Source: Bondarzewia mesenterica (lineage: Eukaryota; Basidiomycota; Agaricomycetes; Russulales; Bondarzewiaceae). Taken from it: a stretch of DNA of 64,000 bases. Position 1 is the first letter of the stretch, and every line of letters begins with the position of its first letter. A model generated the notes under the pieces. That model did no database searches and was not told the DNA's origin. It saw only the letters and a list, made by a program, of their open reading frames with translations. The stretch lies in NCBI GenBank assembly GCA_004802705.1, contig SGPL01000108.1:1-64000 (forward strand), read 5' to 3'. Positions 57,561 to 64,000 of the stretch are shown in pieces. Both the position numbers and the translations under genes were made by a program.

Positions 57561-57959
57561 TATATGTTCACTGACATTGATAATAAACTAGTCAGCAATC
57601 ACTTGCTGATGCTATAATTTACAAATTTCACTGGCTTAGAGTAAAGGCTTTGAGGGATTGATAGCAAGATTAAATAATTTTATTGAAGGCTAAGATAGAA
57701 TGAATGATGAGATGTTTCTAGCATAAAAAAAGATGCTTGAGGGTCTCACATAAAGAGGATGAATGTTGGGGAGAAGCTAAGACACTATGTATATACTTTT
57801 CAGCAAAAGGAGATGTAAGATAGATTTATCATGCAAGCATTAAAGGAGTTTGAGAAGGTAAAAAACTATATGAGTTAGTGAAAAAAAATTGTGAGGCATA
57901 AGATTATGATAAATCTGTGATAAGAAGGCAAAAAATGCTTAGCAGAACTATTAAATAGG
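57561..57959. other. Spacer after the transposase relic
   Basis: AT-rich, decayed sequence. No domain is recognised. It may include the lost transposase 3' end. Confidence 0.35.
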
Positions 57960-58412
57960 GTGAACAGTGAGTCAACAAGAGATGCTCAGCCAAAATATCA
58001 GACACAGCAAGTAGGGAGTGGGCAAGGCTAATATATTTAAGTGCTTAGCTGAACTATCAAAGATGATAAATAGTAAGACAGTAAGGAAGGCTTAGCTAAA
58101 CTATTAAAGATAATAAAAGAAGAGAAGTTAACAGCCCTTAGCTAAACTGTTAAAGATGAGTAAAGTGAAGGGGTTAGAAACTTTTAGTTGAATCATTAAA
58201 AATAGCAAACAATGAGCAGGCAAAGAAAGCTCAGCTAAACTATCAAAGATGAAGAAAAGAGAGGGGCCAAGGGTCCTTGGCTAAACTATCAGAGACAGTG
58301 AATGATGAACAGGCAAGGAAAGTTCAGCTAAATTATTAGAGATAATAAAAAGGAGGAGCTAAAAATGCTTAGCTAAACTGTCAGAGATAGCAAACAATAA
58401 GTAAGCAAGAGA
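57960..58412 (-). repeat. Array A', about nine copies of the A core motif
   Basis: Units of about 45-65 bp each contain TTAGCTAAACTATCAGAGAT or a close variant on the plus strand, the reverse complement of the core that opens every array-A unit. Spacing is less regular than in array A. Confidence 0.75.
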
Positions 58413-58439
58413 TACTAGGTTAAATACATGCTTGAGCTT

Positions 58440-59740
58440 ATCAAAGCCTTTTGGCAAAGTCTTTGCCTTTGCCAAGAAAGAATAGTATTTTTACTGACAA
58501 GTAGGGCTGCAGATGCAAAATAAGAGTTGATGTGAATGAATATATGAGTATGATATATAAGCATGAAGGTATTATGATGTAAAATCCACACCATATAATG
58601 CCAAAGCCATTTGGCAAATCCTTTAGCCTTCTTAGCAAGAAACAGTAATCTGATTAGGAAATATTGTTTAAAAAAAAAACAAGTGTTATTTATGATGAAT
58701 ATACAAGGGGGATATATAGACAAAAAGCTATTATAATGTAAAATACTCCTCAAATAATGATAAAGCCATTTGGCAAAGTTTTATATCTTTTCAGTGTAGA
58801 ACAGTGATCTTACTAGGCAATATCATTGAGAAAATAGAACAAGTGCAAGTGAGGATGAATATCCAAGTGTGATGTATTAACTCAAAGCTATTTTGATGCA
58901 AAATCCACACTCACTAATGTTGAAGCTGCTTGGTGAAGTCCTACACCTTCTTAAGAAATAACAGTGATCATACTAGTGAACATTATTATAAATATAGCAC
59001 AAGTGCTAGCAAGGATGAATATACAAGTGTGATATATTTGCAAGAAGTTATTGTGATGTAGAATTCAATCAAGTTGAAGCCAAAGCCATTTAGTAAAGTC
59101 TTATACCTTGCTAAGGAAGAATAGTGATAATAGTAATCTTATCGAGTAACATCATTGAGAAAATAGCACAAGTGTCAGCAGGGATGAATATATAAGTATA
59201 ATTATCAGCCTGAAGGTATTATAATGCAGAATCCATGCTTACCAATGCTAAAGCCACTCAGCAAAGTCCTATACGTTCTCAGTGAAGAATAGTGATTACA
59301 CCAGTAAATATCCTTATAAATACAGCACAAGTGCCAGTAGCAGTAAATATAGAAGTGTAATATATGAGGAGAAAGATATAATGATGTATAATCCACCTAG
59401 GCTGAGGCCAAAGCCATCTGGAGAAGTCTTAGGCCTTTCTGGGGGAAAATAGTAATCTCAGTGGGGAATATTATTAAGAAAATAAAATAAGTGCTAGTGA
59501 GAATGAATATATAAGTATGATATATGGACAGGAAGCTATTGTGATGTAGAATCCACCCAAGCTAAGGCCAAAGCCATCTGAGGAGGAACAGTGATCTTAA
59601 TGGGGAATATCATTAAGAATATAAAATAAGTATTAGTAGAGATGAATATACAAGTGTAATGTATGGACAGGAAGCTATTGTGAGGTAAAATCCACCACAA
59701 ATACTTCTGAATTCATTCCACAAAGTCTTCATCCTCTCTG
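58440..59740 (-). repeat. Tandem array C, right arm
   Basis: Eight or nine units of about 155-165 bp, reverse-complementary to the left C array, with TTGGCAAAGTC-like words near 58451, 58612, 58772, 58928, 59089, 59258 and 59418. Confidence 0.8.
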
Positions 59741-59974
59741 ATCAAAAAACACAATTTTGCTATTTTGCATAAAATCATCATTTCATTGGCTGAGATATCT
59801 CACTGACATACAGATTTCTCGACATTAGGGTTAAATTGAATATCTCATCAGCTCAAAACTTTCACCATCAGGCATATACTATATCTCATTGCTGACCAAG
59901 ATCTCTCACTATTGAGCATAAAGCTGCTATTTTAGTGACTGAGAATGTTCAGTTTGAGGAGAGAATTAATGTTT
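59741..59974 (-). repeat. Unique spacer B of the right arm
   Basis: Its reverse complement matches the left-arm stretch at about 40263-40529 (ATTTCTCGACATTAGGGTT pairs with the left AACCCCAGTGCCGAGAAAT; GAGAGATCTTGGTCAGCAAT pairs with GAGAGATTTTGGCTAGCAAT). It connects arrays C and A on both arms. Confidence 0.75.
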
Positions 59975-60395
59975 TGAGAATCTTAGCTGAACTATTAGAG
60001 ATAGTCAATGGCGAGCAAGCCCATTCTATTACTTTCTTCGAGAATTTTGGCTAAATCATTAGTGGTAATCAATAGTGAGTGAGCCTATCCTATTACTTTC
60101 TTCAAAAATCTTGGCTGAATCATTAGATACAGTCAGCGGTGAGCAAGCTCATTCTATTAATTTCCCTGAAAATCTCAACTGAACTGTTAAAGATAGTTAA
60201 TAAATAAGTAAGCCTAATTTTATCACCTTCTCTGAGATTCTCAACTGAATCATCAGAGATGAGCAATGGTGAGGAGCAGCCCAACTGTTGGAGATGGGTT
60301 GTATATACATTGGCTAAGCTCGACTTGACCATCAGCATTAGTTCAAAATTACGATTAGCTAGAGTGTTATAGACAGTGTTAAAGCACTGAATAAG
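59975..60395 (-). repeat. Array A and terminal part, right arm
   Basis: About five 64-bp units carry the core TTAGCTGAACTATTAGAGAT, then the terminal stretch matching 39843-39977 in reverse. It ends at GCACTGAATAAG. Confidence 0.8.
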
Positions 60396-61346
60396 TTCAA
60401 TAAAATAAGATAAAATAGGCTAATTTATAAATAGAAATTTATATCATCTGTATTTATATCAATAAATATCAATATAATAAATTATAACAATTTTGACAGA
60501 AAGTGTACAAATTTATTGTAATAAACTTGTAACAAATGTTGAATTAATAAATAAGTTAAAATCCAAGTCTATTGTAATAAATTTATATTCAAAAAATATA
60601 TATAAACTACAAAAGTTGGCATATTTGAGTTCAAAGCATGAGAAAAGTAAGAAGAGGATAAGCTCAAGTGAGGGCCATTATATTTAGTATTTATCAAGAA
60701 TAGAGATATGAAGAATTAAACGTGAGGGACAGCATTTTAGCTATAGTGATGTGAGTAATCAAAATATTAAAAGATGCAAAAATTATGAAAACATAAGTGC
60801 TAAAGAAAATTCATCTTTTTTTGATCTCCTTCTTTAAGTGCTAATAATGCATCTTTGGCCTTGTTTTTGACTTATTAATAGTGCAAGATAAATTTGCTAT
60901 TGAAAACAAAAAAATTGATATATGTCTCTGAGGATCATTCAATCAAGGCTTTAACAATTTGAATGAAATAATATAAGTAAGTTATATCTGAGTGAAAATA
61001 AAATTCATACTAGAGTTATAGCTTTTGCCCTATTATTAATCAAAATTTCATCAATTAGAGATGTAGAGGTAATTTGAGCTTGATTACTTTTAAAGAGAAT
61101 GATCTGAAGAACTTCACTCAGCACTTTATTGCTAAAATTAGTGCTATTATATGATTGTGGCTTCTCTCTCTATCATTCAGCTGTTTAGCTAGAGAAATCT
61201 CTATTAAAAAGCAAGGTTTTATCTTTGAGCCATAAAGGAAAGGCAGATTAATTAACAGAGCTTAAATCAGGGCTTAAACCTCAAAATTTCCACTATGCAC
61301 ACTATAATAAATGCTAATAGCATTTTGAGCTCCTTTAAATCTAATT
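60396..61346. other. AT-rich DNA between two elements, no gene
   Basis: A 64-codon plus frame at 60493-60687 lacks any domain. Nothing else is recognisable. Confidence 0.4.
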
Positions 61347-61768
61347 GTCAAAATGCTTTAGGTTCTGTGGTTTGATTTGATAGTCATGCTAATCTGTTGC
61401 CTTGTATGGCATAGGGTTTTGAGTAGAGGATTCAATCTAATATTAGCTACAGTTAAATCGAATGGTGCATGATGTCAAAGGTAAGGGCTGGCACCTTGTA
61501 TCTTATTATGCATAAGTTTAGGCTATTATAGAGCAAAGATGAAGTTATATCAAGCTAAAGAAAGAGGAAGCTACTGCAGAGATATAAATAGTGTATGCTA
61601 CAGTGTACAGACTATGATAGCATAATTATACAAAGGTGCAGGTATAGGGATAGATCAAGTATGTAAAGGATCACAGTTGATCAGGCTGCCTTATTAGAAG
61701 TGAAAGAGAAAATGCATTCAAAGCAAATCAAAGGAGAAATTACAAATATCTAAGTACCATTTATGACA
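61347..61768 (-). repeat. 3' LTR of chromovirus copy 2 (422 bp)
   Basis: In minus orientation it starts TGTCATAAATGGTAC and ends CATTTTGACA, matching the copy-1 LTR ends. It shares AGGTGCCAGCCCTTACCTTT with the copy-1 form GGGTGCCAGTCCCTGCCTTT. Confidence 0.82.
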
Positions 61769-61789
61769 ACTGCCCTATTGCTACACTCC

Positions 61790-63100
61790 TGTTGCCCTCA
61801 ATAGGACCTTCAGTTTACAGTGTAGCTATATAAGTCGAGGTCTACTGTAGTGTCTGCATTATAGTGGGGGGCATCTGGCCTGCTCGTATCATCGTCATAG
61901 TTATCATCATTGTGAGAGGGAGACGTGCACCTCTCATCTACCTATTTAGGGTGAGTAGCCTATAGGTACCTTCATCATCTGTAGCTTGAAGTATCTCTTC
62001 CCTGCTCTATCTCTTAACCATCTAACAGCTAGTTCTTTATCTAGGTGCTTTACTTAGTCCAAGATGTGAAGGGGGACTAAATAGGCTAGGGTCAAATTTG
62101 TGATCATTAGTTTTAGCCTTTGGCTTATATCCACTATATGCAGTCATGCCGCAACTGCTCACCTATCAATAGTGAGCTGAATCTAATAGTATTTATATTT
62201 ATCGATATGATAATACTCCTTCTCGATGTCGAGAGTCAGAGTGCAATAGTGGTTGATGTCTACCATCAGACCCAAGTCTTCTAGCTATGTTAAAGCCCAT
62301 TCTATCTATTCATATTTCTTTACAATATTATAACATTATAAAAGTTTGACTCAACTGTGAACATAGAGTTGCTGAAAGGAGCAAGGATATGAACTAGCAA
62401 GGCCATGGTAGGATGTCTATAGTAAACAGGCCTGTTTGACATTATATCTATTCTAGTGATAACTATAAGCAGGTCTCATCTGTCAATGAAAGAGGGGGTG
62501 CAGGGTAGTTCAAGTGATGGCATTATAAGATAGGGTAGGTTTGTATAGGTTATAGTAGAAGTGGAGCTATTTAGCATAGAGAAGGTGTCTTGTAGTATCT
62601 CTGTATAAAATGAGGTGTTAGTGAAAAAAGAAACAGGATTTCAAGGGCTTTGTCTACTTCTTCTGCAAAGACTAGCTCCTTCTTGGCTTTCTTGTGCATT
62701 CTTTCTCTAATGTCATCATTGAGGTGGTAGGTTAGTGATAGTGGTAGGTATCATATTTAGGGTGTTTGCCTCTAGGGCAGTGGCAGCCTCTTGCTAGTCT
62801 TACTAGAAGAGGGCTTCTTTTGGGGTGGAGAAATATGTAGGTGATGGTGCTGCCCGCAAATTGGTGATGAGGGTAGGAGAAGGGGAGGGAGAGGAGGTCT
62901 AAGTGCCAATGAAGGAAGACATAGTATAAAAGCTAAAGTTATTATAATGAGTATGAGTTGAAAGATTGCTAAGTATAGTAGGAGATTGATCATGAAACTA
63001 CAGAGAACTGAGGAAAGAAGAGGAAATTTGCCCCTCTCTTTATAATTTTTATCATTCTCGATGATTGATTGATAAAGATAAAGGTAATGTGGGGCTTATT
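61790..63100 (-). pseudogene. Extra 3' coding region of chromovirus copy 2, shortened
   Basis: It aligns in part with the copy-1 3' coding region. The Pro/Ser-rich DNA (about 62993-62772) is homologous, and near 62030-61960 GKRYFKLQMMKVPIGY matches copy-1 HRRYAKPQITKVPDGW. The CCHC knuckle present in copy 1 is not seen, so the end was deleted or the copies diverged. Many stops. Confidence 0.55.
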
Positions 63101-63149
63101 GCCTATGGATATTTTTTATAGAAGGCTTTGAAGATAGCATATACATCTG

Positions 63150-64000
63150 CTATGTCCTCTTCAAGGTCTTTCCAAAATATCTATTTGTCATCTGTGGGCC
63201 AGTAGCCCTTTTTTTTTCACTGGACCAAGTATTGAAGGTTTCCATAAAACATGTAAGAATCTGATAGTGATTCAACCTCATATGCTTTCTCATTATTTAT
63301 AAGGTTAAGTAGGTTAGGTCTTTTAAATTTCAGCCTATATACTCTTGTTTTAATGTATGATATAATTAGAGACAAATAAAATATTGAATGGATCTTCTAT
63401 GCATTCAATAATTTCAATCAGACATTAACAGGAGATGATACACCTAAGACCTGAAAGGGCCTATATCTCTGAGGGGCCAGTTTTATTGAGGGGCGTATAG
63501 TGGTGAGGTACTTTATTTCTAGCTGCACTTTATCTCTTTTCTTGTATTTCTGCTTTCTTTTAGTTCCTTTTATGTCATTATCTGGGCTGCTAAGTTGTGA
63601 GATGTGATGGTGTCCTTCCTGATATCTTCTAGCCATTTTAACCCTAGGAGACTGCAGGGAGAGCAGCATCCTCTAGTATTTCAGGTAGCAACTATGAAAT
63701 ATCCCCCATGATCAATTCAAAAGGGGCCTTCCTTGTTGTTGAATAGGCAGTGGAGTTGTGAGTGAATTCTGTGAAGGGTAACAAGTTTGTCCAATTATCG
63801 CTTTAAAAGTTGCAAAAGATTCATAGGAATTGCTCTAATGATTTATTTATTTATTCAGTTTGCCTCTCTAACTGAGGGTGGTAGGCTATAAACATTGCCT
63901 GATTGATTTCTAATTTTACATAGAGCTCTCTCATGACCTTAGCAGCATATTGTGGACCTCTATCTGAAATAACCCTCTTTAGTAAGCTATAGTGCCTCCA
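63150..64000 (-). pseudogene. Integrase end and chromodomain of chromovirus copy 2
   Basis: The minus strand reads VISDRGPQYAAKVMRELYVK (from about 63985), DNWTNLLPFTEFTHNSTAYS (about 63810), RKAPFELIMGDIS, then PSIKLAPQRYRPFQVLGVSS (63490) and chromodomain words EKAYEVESLSDSYMFYGNL (63290-63235). This matches copy 1 in order. Stops are frequent, and the N-part lies outside the window. Confidence 0.8.

Larger units (their letters stand above)
39843..60395 (+). mobile_element. Large inverted-repeat element with KDZ-like transposase relic (hosts a nested Gypsy)
   Basis: The left end CTTATTTAGTGCTCTAACA (39843) and right end, read in reverse as CTTATTCAGTGCTTTAACA (60395), align with each other, and the inner sequence matches for about 0.9 kb on the left before the nested Gypsy interrupts. 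Order from outside in, on both arms: a 64-bp tandem array, a unique spacer (about 250 bp) and a roughly 155-bp tandem array. The centre (56.2-58.4 kb) has transposase-like coding debris and a third array. Removing the nested Gypsy (40731-55239) leaves about 6 kb. Such subterminal arrays in inverted arms fit a DNA transposon. The target duplication was not resolved. Confidence 0.5.
61347..64000 (-). mobile_element. Chromodomain Ty3/Gypsy, copy 2, minus strand, cut by the window end
   Basis: It shares LTR, polypurine-tract region, 3' coding region, chromodomain and integrase end with copy 1 (5031-12456), but is more decayed and AT-shifted. Its upstream part lies beyond 64000. Confidence 0.85.

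Noticed and set aside
58415..58753. 112-codon minus frame in the right arm
   Set aside because: It spans about two units of tandem array C, so the frame is a by-product of the repeat.
1..64000. tRNA, rRNA or snRNA genes and telomere repeats
   Set aside because: I saw no tRNA-like A/B boxes with a plausible fold, no rRNA words and no TTAGGG array; a covariance search was not possible here.

Overview
The window looks like a chromosome arm segment from a filamentous basidiomycete, most likely an Agaricomycete. The evidence is short phased introns of about 43-108 bp, a secreted Rds1/ferritin-like gene, a FunK1 fungal-type kinase relic, chromodomain Ty3/Gypsy and Ty1/Copia elements, and a transposase relic resembling the KDZ (Kyakuja/Dileera/Zisupton) transposases that are expanded in this group. 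N runs show that parts are poorly assembled.

Layout. (1) 1-5.03 kb is gene-bearing, GC-richer host DNA: the C-terminal end of a xylulokinase (+), a three-exon ferritin-like secreted protein (-) and a weak candidate small spliced gene (-). (2) 5.03-12.46 kb is a chromodomain Ty3/Gypsy element (+) with a nearly lost 5' LTR, a complete 418-bp 3' LTR and a long extra 3' coding region that ends in a second CCHC knuckle. (3) 12.46-17.95 kb holds decayed host-like genes: an unknown coiled-coil-like frame and FunK1 kinase pieces. (4) 17.95-24.5 kb holds two related Copia copies placed head to head, plus LTR scraps. (5) 24.7-25.8 kb holds a small spliced gene for an acidic protein and a five-unit 55-bp tandem repeat. 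(6) 25.8-39.8 kb is very AT-rich and strongly decayed, with a recognisable Copia relic at 36.3-39.5 kb. (7) 39.84-60.40 kb is a large inverted-repeat structure: matching arms of satellite-like arrays surround a KDZ-like transposase relic. A 14.5-kb Ty3/Gypsy element (40731-55239, minus) is nested in its left arm, and that element's right LTR is itself split by a further 2.8-kb insertion. (8) 61.35-64.0 kb is a second, older copy of the chromodomain Gypsy (-), cut by the window end.

Most coding regions are dead. Their stops are overwhelmingly TGA, TAG or TAA where Arg, Gln or Trp is expected, and the two LTRs of the nested Gypsy differ often at CpG sites. Together these point to C-to-T decay of methylated repeats rather than random indels.

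Most unusual features: (a) a spliced, Cys-rich antisense gene cassette inside the nested Gypsy, flanked by two copies of the element's own polypurine-tract region; (b) three arrays of one roughly 20-bp core motif in the KDZ-like element, possibly transposase-binding subterminal repeats; (c) the second zinc-knuckle coding region after the chromodomain of the first Gypsy; (d) a small gene whose start codon appears only after splicing.
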